Source: Malachius bipustulatus
Taxonomy: Eukaryota; Arthropoda; Insecta; Coleoptera; Melyridae
Length of the DNA: 64,000 nucleotides
Reading direction: 5' to 3'
NCBI GenBank assembly: GCA_910589415.1
Contig: OU342634.1
Coordinates: 39,548,723-39,612,722, forward strand
The position numbers were made by a program, and so were the translations under genes. The notes below the pieces were generated by a model, which saw only the letters and a program-made list of their open reading frames with translations, made no database searches and was not told where the DNA came from. Below are positions 22,891 to 35,314 of the stretch, piece by piece; within the stretch, counting starts at the first letter, position 1, and each line of letters opens with the position of its first letter.

Positions 22891-25110
22891 TCAGTAAAAG
22901 CCATAGAAGATTAACCAAAAAGAACGAAAATAAAATTTTCGTCAAAAAACCATTTCAAATCTCAAACGATTCCAAGAATATCAATTCTTATAGGAAGTAC
23001 CTACCGGCTTGTAATAATTATAAAGAGTAACTTTTGTTTGAAAATATTCTCGGATAATAAGTTTTCAAATGTAAGTGGATATTTCTGCGTATATAAAACG
23101 ACCGGGTATGAGTATGTCGTAAAAAGTATTAAAAAAGTTCAAAACCTTCAGAAAGTTATTTATTTCCGGAGACGTCATTATTTTTTCCTTTGTTCACCTT
23201 GTTTCGAGTAACATAAGATGTTGATGTCAAAAAGTGTCGCGGAACAAATTTAATGATCCTCTAAAGTAGAAATTCAAAACGATGTTTTCTCATAAATGCA
23301 AACAACGCATTATATCAGAAAATTTCATGTGCGAGAATGATGAGAAAATTTCATGTGAGAATGATGGGAAAATTTGTTGTTTGAAACTATTCAAACCGGA
23401 AAGAAAATATTAGAGTACATACCATGTTGTAGTGAAAGACGAGCCTCTTGTATTCATTTATTTTATCCCAACGCAAAATAATTAAAAAAAATATTAAAAG
23501 ACGAAAAACTGAAGGGATGTTATAAAATTCTATGAAAATTCATCAACGCATTTTTTATTCCACAAATCGAGAACCTGAATCTGTTTTTTTGTGAATCCGC
23601 TATCCAAAGTCGACTATGATGCATGTGCAATATTATTCTCTCTTCGTTAAAATAAATCACCGAACGTGGACCTACTTAAAAATTCCAACAGAAATATCGC
23701 GCACATACGTATTTAAAATATGTGCAAAATTCCATATGGCAAAGCCAACAAAAAGCTGGTGACAAATTTTTCTCCGACGGTTTGTTACGGAATCCCACAT
23801 GCTCTGACATGCTCAGCCTCACTGTGTACCTTCCTCGGAACTGAAATTAGTTTATAGCCCGTGCATATTATCTCTCCGGGACCAGGGAAAACACAGGAAC
23901 CAGCTTTTCCGCGACGAATATTCCATACTCCGGCACGGCTTCTGTATTGCAGCAGATTTTCCGGGCAGAATTTACGAGGAAATTAACTGGGCAGACGTGA
24001 GACGCTTTAGAGCGAACAGGAGGCTAAGTACCACCTCAAACGGTTCGTACGTCACACAGACACCTGATTCAATTACCTCATTATAGTTTATTTCCGTGAC
24101 GAACGAATTTCGGAACTTATTTACTTCATAAAGGAATACATTAGGAGGTTAATTAATTGACAATGAATCATAAAAGTTTGCCTCAGTATTATGGAGGCAG
24201 GATCGTTGAAATATTTCAAGATCGAACGCTTACCAAACGTATACCTACCAAACTCTTTTATCGAAATTGACAACATTTATTTTGTTAGTCGTGGTGCTTT
24301 AAGTGTTTTGTCTGTTTCTAAATCGAATTAAAACACCCTGTATAATTATTATTACTTTATAATTTCAAAGGAGTTTGTTGCCATATTTTCATCTATTAAC
24401 CCACAGAGTACCATCACCCTGCATAGGTATAGGTACGGAAGTCATTCATACTCCTATAATAAAATATACTTTAAATGCCATAAAATGTTTGAGCGGAGCT
24501 TGAAAAGTAGCCCAGTGGGATTGAATTCCAAAATCTTATAAGCAAACGGGCCATAATAATCACAGGGATCGTTAAAATATTTATCTAAATACGCTACAAT
24601 TTTGCCAGTTGAACGTGTTCCTGCGCTGAATCCTGCTGGAAATAACCATTACTAAGCTCGTCGCGTCAGGTAGGGAAACAATAAGCCGGAATTTTCAGGG
24701 CGAATATTTAATAAAAAAATTTAAATGATGGATACGTTAGTTAGGCCATTTCCAAGGAAATCAGGATAAAAGTTTTCAATTTGTGACGAATTTTCATTAT
24801 TACTTAGACTTAAATAAATCAAATTCATTTTGTTTTGACGCCATGTTTGTCATTTGATGTAATTTTTATTTGTTAACAAAGTCAATTCAATAAATAATCT
24901 GACTTCACAATTGACAACTTTTTCTCAATTGTTTCAGAAATTACTTGCCAGACTTGAAATGTAATTATACCAGCAAAAGCGGCTTTTCTTCCTGAAAAGC
25001 TTCTTATACTTCCTACAAGTGGAAAAGGTATAGGTAGAATTGAATGGTTTACAATTATGTCGCCATCAATACTAATATGATCATTCCTCCAGAACAAGCG
25101 GCTTCACGGT
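22891..25110. other. No recognisable gene
   Basis: AT-rich sequence. A small duplication, AGAAAATTTCATGTG with GAGAATGATG, repeats at about 23318-23375. A lone transposon-end motif lies at 24334-24344. Frames are short and unfamiliar. Confidence 0.45.
24334..24344 (-). repeat. Solo CACCCTGTATA transposon end
   Basis: CACCCTGTATA is identical to the right-hand end of the CAGGGTG-capped elements elsewhere in the window (7563-7573, 33709-33719, 56989-56999). No matching left end was found within a few hundred bases, so this is probably the remnant of a truncated copy. Confidence 0.45.
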
Positions 25111-26200
25111 TTAACTGGATTGTTTTTCTTAATCGTATTGCAATTGGCTGTGCTCACACAAAATTACGTCATAATACGAAGACATGGTTTTTTTCATGAA
25201 AATACGAACACGAATAGTGAACTTTCGTCAGGCAGTATAAATTATGACAACTTCAAAAGTGTAATGGGTTCCCCTGTAGCTGTCATCTCTTCCAGATAAA
25301 GGAGAAAGCGGGGGAAAGTTTATTTTGTCGATTTTTTCAAAACGGTTCTTTGACACGCTCAATACCTTTAGGCGCCTTGAAAATTTGTTAGAGGACGTGC
25401 CAAACGATGGCAATTCCGAAACTGAAAGCCGTTTTATCCTGCGAATTCGCGTTCTCGATATATGACCGTTCAACGTTTAAAATTAGATATTTTTTTTTTA
25501 GTTTTTCAAAATTTTTGTTCTCGTTTTGTGAAAAAACGGCGAACTTTACGGTCCAACTGGATTGCTTAACCGATTCGTATTGCAGTCGGCTGTGCTCATA
25601 CAAAATTACTGGAATCTAATTCTGAAAATCTCGATTTTCCATGAAAATTTCAAACTACCTACCGGTAACCTACAATTGTTTCATTTGTTTCGAAAAAAAT
25701 TTGCGCCTCGATTTTAATAAAAATACCTCGTTAGAAAGTGCGAAAAGTTCAGAACTGTAAGTGGTTCTTCTGTAGCTCTTCCCGTTTTAATAGAGATACA
25801 ACAGAAATGTAATTTTTCGATCGCCAGTTTTTTGGGCCAAATCTTTTTCTATTTTCTTCAAACGGCTAAAAACAAAAATTTTTGACACGCCCGTCTACTC
25901 GAGGTCTCTTTTGTGTTATTTTCCACCGGTGTCGAATTTTATTAAACAGACGATCCCTCGAACATGTGATTATTGTGTATGACAAAAACCGCCACCGATT
26001 GATACCAAGACATGCATTTTGACAAAATTCAGTTTCTCAACTACGGTTTTGAAAATCTGCTCGAAGACGCATCGGACAACGACGATTCTGAAACTGAGAG
26101 CGATATTTTCCTGCGACTCCGTATTCTTGAGATATATGGCCGTTCAAATTTGAAAAAAATTTTGGCCTCTTGAAAATTTTCGTTTTGTGAGAAAACTAAA
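25111..26200 (+). repeat. Diverged direct repeat, two long copies
   Basis: AACTGGATTG...CGTATTGCA..., followed by GGCTGTGCTCA.ACAAAATTAC, occurs at about 25112-25170 and 25555-25610. The block GAAACTGA.AGC..TTT.TCCTGCGA.T, then TTCTCGA.ATAT, occurs at about 25419-25460 and 26089-26135. TTTTTCATGAAAATACGAA at 25190 corresponds to TTTTCCATGAAAATTTCAA at 25635. The offsets (about 443 and 670 bp) differ, so the second copy carries an insertion of about 225 bp. The minus-strand frames here (25228-25473, 25388-25603, 26041-26331) share peptide words because of the duplication. It is likely part of an old transposon with internal repeats. Confidence 0.65.
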
Positions 26201-29200
26201 CGCTTCAGCAAGGAGAATGTATCCCTCTCCAAAATGATATGAAAACTTAATAATTTCCTCCCAAGTTTTTCCATAGCCAGATCAGTCCAATCATTATTCC
26301 ATCTGATTGCCACAATCAACCCAATTTTCAATTATTAACCATGTTAACTCAATTTTAGGCCTTCCAGGTTGGTTCCAGTTTCTGCTATCGCTATTCAAAA
26401 TATGCCAGGTTACCTCGTATCAGACTGCCCCAGGTCAGCTCTACATCGACGGCCTACTTATACAAGCAGGAATCACAGTGAAATACTTATAAAAAAAACT
26501 TTGAGTCACATTGGACCGAAAATCTATATTTGGGAAACACGTCCAAAATGCGGTCGCTAACGGAATGTTATGCAGAGTTTTACGCTCAAAATAAATGGCC
26601 CCAGGACCAAGCCTCACTACTTAACAAAAATTACTCAAAGAGACTGTTGAATCCCCAAACAAACAGCTATTAAAATTAACGATATATGTCTGGAAACGTC
26701 GGCGGTAGGGTACACGGGTAACAATAACTCCTTGTTAATTCCAATGAAAGCGGATAAGCGAATAAATTTAATTATGAAATTGGGTGGCGGCTAATTAATA
26801 AAAGACAACGCAGTTTAGCGTGTCGCGCCGTCGGGACGTAGCACAGCAACCACTGTTGAATCTGTTGTGGAGGTGCATTGCAATTGGAATATTCAAAAGG
26901 CGGTGGTTGCTGCTTTCTTTTTTTTGCGTGGTCTTTGGAAAGTAGGAAATAAGAGAAATAAGAGAAAAAATAAGAGAATTCCATGCGAGACAAAGAAAAA
27001 CATTTCTGTAGGTACTATTGTAATCATTGAGGAATAGGAAATATGAAATAAGATTAGGATGCTTGCGAGAGCTCCAAGGGTTGATTGAAAACAAGCTGAA
27101 CAATTTCAATGCGGCTAAGAGATGGAAGAGCTAACCATTCAGACGAGTTAATTTGATCATTCAAACCGTCCATCAATTCTTTTCTAAATTCTTTAATTTG
27201 GCATTCCCAGTAAATCCTGTTTTTTTTTTTAAATTTGAGCTGCGTTATTCTGCGTTCAGCTTTAACCACTCGGCAGGTACACTATTTCCTGAAGAGCTTC
27301 AATTATCGTCGGTACGTCATGATGATTATTTTTCACTATACCTACGTATAAAAGCGCTCGAGTTTTATACATTTACATAATAATAATAATTGCACTGGAA
27401 GCACCTTATCGATCTTTTTGCCCAGTATTTCGAATAAAGAGAGGATTATTTTGGTTTAGAATCGTTTTTCATGCAAAAGGATAAGTGAACCATCCATATT
27501 GCTCACTAATTCTCAAGAAATCGCAACATTGTTGCTTCCTAGTAAATTCTAAATGCTTTATCGGAAAAGTCACGTAGAAACTCAAGGCGGACCACTCGGC
27601 CTACAACCGATGCTTACAACCTTTTAACAGCTTTATGGCGGTCCTTTCTATTCAAGTTTCTTCTCGGATGCGTCGACAGAGGTGGCATCTGCGAATAAAG
27701 TGCGAATGGCGACAATATAATAAAAAGAGATAACGCATCCGCATGAATAAAATATCCATAAAGAATATTCCAGTAGAACAGTGACGACATTAGCGTATTA
27801 TACAAGTCAGAGTTTCGTATGTATCTCTGGGCCAGATGATAGGAACGGCCGCCTACTTCACTGTATGAAATATTGTCAACCATAAAGAAGTTCAACTCGA
27901 CGAGCACTCAAATCATCGCTCCGTCTTTGTCTCTTACCCGCATCTTCAGTTCAGTAATTTCTCCCCTTTTTATTTGACTTTCTCGCCGGGGTTTCCAACA
28001 ACAGGTATGTGTATGTATTTCTAGGGACGCGAAAAACATCACCGTCATCGGTGATCGACGGAGTTCTCTCTCTTCATAAAAAAAATTAATACCTATCCCC
28101 TTTCGCATTTCAACTATTCGTTATTACTCATGGCTGTCTAAATTATGAAACTGAGCAAAAATATGACGTAACTTAAACTAAGTTTCATATGATATAATGA
28201 TTTCAAACTCCTCAATCATTACTAATAATTCTTATTCCAGAAGCTTGTTAAAATTTGTCATCATTATGAAGTTAAAAATATCCAAGTAACATATAAGCCT
28301 CACCTCAGTCAGAATTTATCCAAAAATCTTTTTTTACCCCACCATTTTGAAGACAATTCAATCTATTTGTTTTTCCAGAACTCCAATTTCCACCCTCTAA
28401 TTAAATAGCACCCCGCGATTTTTTAATCCTTGATGACCATTTGAAGTATTCGTGCAATAAAAACCCACTCTTGATAGTTTATTATTGCCCTGTTTATTAG
28501 GACATAACTATAAAAAAAAAACTATAAAATATTTCATCAGGAGCGTTCAAGAGTTAATTATATAACAATCCCGATAATTATTTAATGAAAGAATTCATTT
28601 AATGAAAAAGCCTCCTTTCCGGAGCTGATGGTCTTGTAAGAAGCATCTGGTATTAAATGAATTTAATTTTTATCGCAAGAGATTAAGTAGGCGCGAAACG
28701 ATAATCGAATCAGTCGAGAATGTCGAGATAAAAATCACCTCCCATAATAATCCTCCCGCGGAGATTGAATCGCTCCCACACAGATGTTCGCGAGAACTAT
28801 GGAAATGAAGCACATTATTCCCATCTAACTTTGAATTTTTACCCGTATAAAATCATTACACCCCGGCAGGTATTCCCAAGAATTCGTGGAAGATTAATGA
28901 AACGGGCTTTGCCAGAATCATGCATATATCGCGCCCCGGCCTGGTTTCTCTTCCCTCTCACCCACACCCTTTGCTTTTTATTGATGCTTTGTTTGTTTTC
29001 TGTGCGGTTTCAGACTGTCGGCTGAATCCACTACTAAAAAACCATCGATCATGCACCTCGGGATGGAAGTTTTTAATGACCGCTAAGGATTTACTATCTG
29101 GATTTTCGTTGGAAAAAATGACCTACGTAGGCACTAATTCTACATGCACCAGCCTCGAAAGATTTAAAACAAAAGCGCGAAAGTTTTACGGATCTGGTTT

Positions 29201-31870
29201 TAATCTAAAAACAGCGAGAAACATTATTTTAGTCTATTAAGGTAAAATTCGACAGACTCTGAGTGTGAAAGGTTGGAACCGACCGTTGTTTTGGAAGAAA
29301 TAGCTAGTGGAGGAAGGGGGTGGCTGAGGGGTGTGAAATCAGCTTGGTTTTTTGAACTCTTCAGCATGCGATATCAAACTCGAATAATCACAATCTTATT
29401 TTATAAGAGACTTTATAACACCTATAGGTATATTTTCTATCTAACGTAGAAAACTATTTTTCAAAATTTATTTTTTTTCAAAATCACTTTTCATCATTCT
29501 CTTAGGTGTTAAGAGTATGAGGGGTTTAATAAAAGAACAATGATGAGTCAAGTTTATATTATATCAACGTTAACACATAGTTTTAATTGACAATTTCTTT
29601 CTTCAAGCTTATTAGTCTTAGAGCAGTGTAATAATTGCTTCAACCAATTAAAATAATAATTTCCCTAATTCTACTAAGTTTCATTAAATTTATCAAATGG
29701 CTATTTCTCACACTCTTAACGAGAAACAAATTTACTTTAAAACTTTACAGGCGCGTTAATTTGGGACTATCAAAGACCCTTTTCACGTATTTGCTTTATT
29801 TCAGGTTAAAGAGACGATAAAAAGCGTACTGGAAGTTTAATTTCGCTTCTAATAAAATAAAGTAATTGTTGCAGGCAGGTCAGAGAGTGAGTCAAAATAC
29901 TCTTTCTAGGATATAAAGGGCAAGCCTCTTATAGTTGCCAAAGGGCAGCAAACATTACCAGATAAGTGGATACTGTGCCATTTCTCCCTTTTACAGCCTC
30001 ATATAGAAAGTGTTCTGGTTCGATGTAATCAATACAAGCATCTTTGCCAGTATACCGGGCATTTCTCTTGTATTAAAGGTTACTTACTTAACAGAATCTG
30101 TCACAAGTAGGTGTTTTCTGCGGGTTTTTGTGAAGTCTTTTTAAACTAATTAGTATAAACATCCTAGAACGTAGAATCTGCTTAAAATAGTCCTGTCATC
30201 TCAAAAACGATGCGTTGTAGGGAAAAATTTCCTTATAATAAATAAAATCTCGTAAAATTGTCTAAAAACTTTCAACTGAAAGTTTTTTTCAACCGTTTTC
30301 GAGCTACACGCTCGGAAATAGTTGAAATTTTCGAAACGAATCATTTTATCTCATATTTTTCATCAAACATTTCACTATTGGGGTTTTCGGTTATATCTCA
30401 GAAACGGTGGGTCATTTCTGGTATCTTCTTACTTGTGATTGGCTCTAAACTGATGATTTTTCTCTTATTATTTCACATGCTGATCTGTGATTGACTTCTG
30501 CGTGAGTGTGCGTCTATTATCTTAGCTATGAGCAATGTAGGTATGTGATTATTAAAGATTTTGAACAGATACAAGAAGAATCAGTGCCATATTTCAGAAC
30601 GAACCTTTTTTTATCATACGAACTAATTAATCATTTATCATTAAAGCAGCAATCTAACACACGTCTGTCTTATTATTGCCTCGTCACGCTGTATGTGATT
30701 CTAAAAGAGTCTGCGTCGATGAAAATCCACGCCGAATCTACTTTTTATGCGCAACCTCGTAACGTGGATTCACAATTTCGTATAAAAATAATTACAGATA
30801 AACTTTTATAGCGTCCTGACACGAATAGAGATATAGAGAGAACGCCATTTAAAAGAGGATAAATAAAAAACAACTAATGGCTGATGGAATAAGTACTTCT
30901 CATGAGAATTTTCATAGCACGCAACAAAAATTTACGATTATAGTTGAGCTTGAGCCCTTTTGAGCAGAAAAATTACACTCGCAGTAGGTAGGTACTCCAC
31001 TTATCGGGAAAAGGTTAAAGTGAATGATTCGGTAGTTAATTAGTGAATTCGCTCCCCTGACCCAATCAAAAAATTTTACCGCTCTTTCTGGGAAAATGTA
31101 GAATTAAATTTTACAGCTGGCGTGCAATAAATTACACATCAATAGGTACAGAAGCATCATTCTAATGGATAATTAATAGAAAGTACGTGAGAACGGTTGG
31201 AGATAAGCCCTCGACGGGCACGCAAATACGGAATTACCAACTTCTGGGATCAAACTCTGATCCTGCAAATTAGAATCGGGCTATATTCATCGTGATTCCA
31301 TATCGGTTCAATAAAGTAACAATGAATCCGTTTCCTTTATTTTCAAGTCAAGCAGAAACTTTTTTAATGAGTAAATTTACAAAAAAATCTCCTTGTCAAT
31401 ATAGCCTGTAAAATCGATGTGCGCATGAGATAACGCGGTATCCAAAAAGGCTGAATTTCATAAGAAATCTAACCACTCGTATAAAGTGTTCTCCTCAAGA
31501 ACAAAGTATTAGTTTTAGAAGAGTTATTACGAGTTACGTGAATCTTCAGTCAAATAATTGGAGAAGAAATTATTATCTCACTTAACACTCTCACTGGCGT
31601 CCAAAATATTCTAATTTAATTTTTCTCGCATTGTTGGCCGCTTTGTCAGCGCTTTGTGGTTATGATTAATCGCTTTGATGTTTCATCATTCTTCATGCAT
31701 GGACTTTATACGCATCTCTATTCCTTTTGATTCAAGGAAAAACCACTTGATGAAGATGAACAGTCAAGTTCGGCTTTTTTTTTATTTGTATCTTTTTTTT
31801 TAGTTATTTTTTATAACGATTTTTTTGATCTCACGGTATAAGCATTTTGTAGAACACTGTATAGTATCGG
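26201..31870. other. No recognisable gene; long AT-rich stretch
   Basis: I translated the longer frames (26795-27109, 27614-27907, 28765-29240, 30258-30811) by eye and none shows a known domain. Overlapping frames on both strands are frequent, as expected by chance. A small TAATAATAATAAT run is at about 27378. A GC-richer area at 28900-29060 has no exon signals I trust. Confidence 0.4.
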
Positions 31871-32007
31871 CTGCACTGCGCGACGTCGGCGGTACCACTC
31901 GGAAGTAGCTATCTTTCGACTCCGTTCGGTTCCCGTTTACTTGAATCGTAATTTAGGAAGCTTTAAGAGCTCAGTCAGTATGGGATTGTTTGGCCCACTC
32001 AGGAGGT
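31871..32007 (+). promoter_or_regulatory. CpG-rich block with possible first exon
   Basis: This block stands out from its AT-rich surroundings, with many CG dinucleotides (CGCGACGTCGGCGGTACC). A TCAGTCAGT initiator-like word precedes an ATG at 31980, which reads MGLFGPLR before a donor-like GAG/GTAAAA at 32006. This is the layout of a promoter and short first coding exon, but no second exon was identified before the transposon at 32291. It may be the 5' end of a gene with a long intron or plain sequence. Confidence 0.2.
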
Positions 32008-32290
32008 AAAAATATTTTATTAATGATTACTGCTTTGATTGTAAGCATCACGTGTGAGTTTACTATATGGTTGAAGTAAAGATGACTAAGTAAAGATTAT
32101 TGCTATTTAACTATTATCTCATTATTATTATTAATGGTGAAGCTCTCGAATCTCGAACATACTACCTCCCCGAAATTTACTCGGGGTGGAATTGACCGTT
32201 GTATATTATAAATCAAAAATCAGAATTAACTAAAATAATTTATAATAACTATTTTCCAATTTAAGTGTGCTGCCTTGTTAAGTACCTATA

Positions 32291-33715
32291 CAGGGTGTCC
32301 CGTAATTAGCGTGCAATACTGAAACAGCAGATTCTATTTTCAAAAATATGAAAAAAAGACCTATAAAAATAGGTCGAGAAATGCTTCCTAAGGGGGCTAT
32401 AGCCCCCGAAAGGGGAGCCCATGAAGATGGTTTTTATTTAATACCTCCGAACCCGTTCAAGATAGAAACCTGAAATTTTGGGAATTTATCAAACTTTTTA
32501 TGACCAATAAGATGCAATTACAAAAATTAAAAAATTTCCATCAGGGGGGGTCAGATAGGTGAAGAATGAGGTTAAAATCACCCTAACTTTTTTTGTATGT
32601 ACCTCGTGCCAGGATTTGAGATCAGATTATGAAATGTTGAAGTTTTTTACACAAAAAAGGTCGTCTTGCTAAATTTCGATAACATGCACCGTTTTTGCTT
32701 AAAATCGATTTGTAAATTACCTTACATGGCATAAAAATTCATATTGAAACACAACTAGAGAAAAATATTCAACGTAGGCCATGGATTGGATTGGCCAGGG
32801 ATGTAATAAGTAACAGTTTGTTTGAAAATTGTGTTTCAACCTAATTAAGTAAAAGAAAAAGAAAATTTATTGAGCAAAAAAATGGCAAAAATTTTCAACA
32901 GCATGATTCCTATGATGGGGTCTCCCCTGACCACGAGCACGTCAAAAATTGCCATTTTCCGGTAAACGTTGACGTATGCGGGTGAACATTTGACGTGTAG
33001 GAGCTCTTCAGTTTGAAAATCGTCGTCGGTATTCATACTCAGCCGCCAGATCACGACCATTGCAGAATCCATATAAGAAGTGCATTTCAGCCAGCTCTTA
33101 ATTGGTTAGTGAAATTTTCCATTTTTACAAAACAGTACTCAATAAATTTTCTTTTTCTTCTCCTTAATTAGCGTGAAACACAATTTTCAAACAAACTGCT
33201 ACTTATTACATCCCGTGATTCATGGCCTACGTTGAATATTTCTCTCTAATTGTGTTTCAATATGAATTTTTATGCCATGTAAGGCAATTTTCAAATCGAT
33301 ATTAAGCGAAAACGGTGCATGTTATCGAAATTCAGCAAGACGAACTTTTTTGTGTAAAAAACTTCAGCATTTCATAATCTGATCTCAAATCCTGGCACGA
33401 AGTACATACAAAAAAAAGTTAGGGTGATTTTAACCTCACTCTTCACCTATCTGACCCTCCCTGATGGAAATTTTTTAATTTTTGTAATTGCATCTTATTG
33501 GCCATAAAAAGTTTGATAAATTCCCAAAATTTCACTTTTCTATCTTGAACAGGTTCGGAGGTATTAAATAAAAACCATCTTCATGGGCTCCCTTTTCGGG
33601 GGCTATAGCCCCCTTAGGAAGCATTTGTCGACCTATTTTTATAGGAACTTTTTTTCATATTTTTGAAAATAGAATCTGCTGTTTCAGTATTGCACGCTAA
33701 TTACGGGACACCCTG
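32291..33715. mobile_element. 1.4-kb long-TIR element with CAGGGTGTCCCG ends and a transposase remnant
   Basis: The arms are about 32291-32875 and 33140-33715, long inverted repeats of about 580 bp with few mismatches. They start CAGGGTGTCCCGTAATTAGC and are flanked by TATA on both sides (32287-32290 and 33716-33719). The arms include a palindromic GGGGGCTATAGCCCCC near 32393-32408. The spacer of about 265 bp holds the remains of a transposase N-terminus on the minus strand (separate entry). The copy cannot move by itself. It shares the CAGGGTG cap and TATA target with the elements at 6694, 7847 and 56062. Confidence 0.85.
32894..33103 (-). pseudogene. Transposase N-terminal fragment (DUF4817-type HTH) inside the TIR element
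   Basis: Read on the minus strand from about 33103, one single frame gives ELAEMHFLYGFCNGRDLAAE, then YEYRRRFSN, a stop, RAPTRQMFTRIRQRLPENGN with F, a stop, and RARGQGRPHHRNHAVE. This is the N-terminal helix-turn-helix region of the same transposase type as the fossil at 22044 (YINAELTDMHF..., QRLRENG.FE). Two internal TGA stops and a TAA just before ELAE are consistent with simple point decay (for example CGA to TGA). Only about 70 codons remain; the DDE domain is absent. A 75-codon frame in another phase over the same bases (32845-33072) is a shadow. The fragment shows that the element derives from an autonomous copy by internal deletion. Confidence 0.7.
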
Positions 33716-33859
33716 TATATGTCTACGAGAACGTTGGGCGTAGGTAATTAGGCGAGAGCCTCAACACGGCTGGACGCTATAACCCGAGTTAACTATGAAG
33801 GGAAAGTATAGAAAGCCTAGACGTCGGTGAGTTAACTGAAATTGATGAAACTTGATGGA

Positions 33860-34025
33860 ATGGCTGCGATAAAAACGAGTCACACATCAACTACTTCATG
33901 ACGATGATTTAATCGAAGAAGGTCTAAATCAGCTCAAGTCACTGGTCAAATTCGTCAGAGAATAAAACCAGGAACGGAGAAGATGATGAAGTGCATGTGT
34001 ATACTGGTCAAGGAGAGAGCTTTTA
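33860..34025 (+). pseudogene. Probable reverse transcriptase fossil (YMDD-like region)
   Basis: In one frame SHINYFM (about 33880-33900), then DDDLIEEGLNQLKSLVKFVR (33900-33959), then after a frame change KCMCILVKERAFRV (about 33989-34030). This resembles the block around the catalytic YMDD of a LINE reverse transcriptase: an H.N.L.YMDDLK core, a helix with QLKSLVK.VR.F, and a KC..... segment about 35 residues later. The tyrosine/methionine of YMDD is partly lost to a frame change. The match is short and was recognised by eye only. It begins about 140 bp after the end of the 1.4-kb TIR element. Confidence 0.35.
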
Positions 34026-34030
34026 GAGTG

Positions 34031-35314
34031 TTGAAAAAATATATTTTAGGCAACACTCTGGAAAGATATTTCGAGTACAAAAAACTAATTAATTTATCAA
34101 AAGCGCTGAATCAATAGGTACAGTAAAGAAAAAGACGTAATTTACACTTGGAGGAAAAAGTCAACTAAACTAATATAAAGGTTTGGTAAAAACGGCTTTA
34201 TCAACGTTAAAAGCACCCACAAGTCAGATTTCTGAAGTTACAACGTGGGGCTTGGTCAGATTTAGTACTATTACGGAGAAGATGTGCTGTTATTACCGTA
34301 TAATTATTGTAATTAGAGAACCCACTTGCAATTACCGCGTCGCCTTCGCAGACGCCTTCGCTTGGTGAAGATGTATAAACATGTGCACCTACGATTCACA
34401 CCCAACAGGCCACGTGATTGCGCCCTCTTCCAGAGGAAAGCCGGAAATAAGAGGATGTTTAATATCTACAGCCTAAAAATTTCTGGTCTCTTGGAGTTTC
34501 TCTGTAAAATTCTTCCTTTTCTGCCAGCGTATCAATAAAAGTCTACAAATTTGTTTTTTCTATATTTTCCAACAGAAGAAAACAGTTTAAAGAGAAAGTT
34601 CATGATTGAGTCAAGAGGTGTTTATTTTGTCTAAAGATATTGTCTAAATTTCTTGCGCCTTTGGAGGAAAAAATCCATAATATTATCAATAATATTATCA
34701 ACATGAAATTATTGATCAAAATCATCTTAGAATAAAAAATTTGAACATCAACGTGTTTTCTGAAAAAAATCAGCAACTTTGAACTCGGGGAGCTTTTCTC
34801 TAATACGCTATCTTCACCCGAACCTAATAAAAAAGATCTTTTAATTCTTGTTTTTCGATATTTTTCCCGGGAGAAGGAAGAAATTTTGAAAAAAATACCA
34901 GGAGACAAAAATTCTTATTTTTTTCAGAATGTTTGAGAATTGTTTAAGTGGTTATCAGTTTTCGGCTGCTTTCTCGAAAAGGGCGGCCTGTTGACCTGAC
35001 GTGAATGTGGAATCCCAGCAACACATGCCTACAACATATTCATCAAGCGGCAGCGTCTGCGGTGAACGAGGCCACTTTTGTCAGCTGCATAGTGGTGAAA
35101 GATAATCATCAACATAAGTTAGAAGAAATCTTTTTGGAGTGATCTGAATTTTGTGGTGAATAATTGTGGTATACAGTAGCAAAAAATAAAACTGTAACAC
35201 CAAGTCAAAATTACGATTGGTTCATGACGTCCAAGTTTTCCTGACCTTGATTATGAGATTATAAGATTGGAAACCATAGGTATGGAAGTAACACTAGGCT
35301 AAGCGTATTAGGAG
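34031..35314. other. No recognisable gene
   Basis: Short frames on both strands (34183-34538, 34600-34908) without recognisable content. The sequence is AT-rich. A CGTCGCCTTCGCAGACGCCTTCGC stretch near 34337-34362 is a small GC-rich imperfect duplication. Confidence 0.45.

Noticed and set aside
31871..32007. CpG-rich block considered as a firm gene start
   Set aside because: Only eight codons and one donor-like site; no second exon found, so it is kept as a low-confidence entry only.
32845..33072. 75-codon minus-strand frame MDSAMVVIW...
   Set aside because: It is a shadow in another phase over the decayed transposase N-terminus; the meaningful frame is the one reading ELAEMHFLYG.
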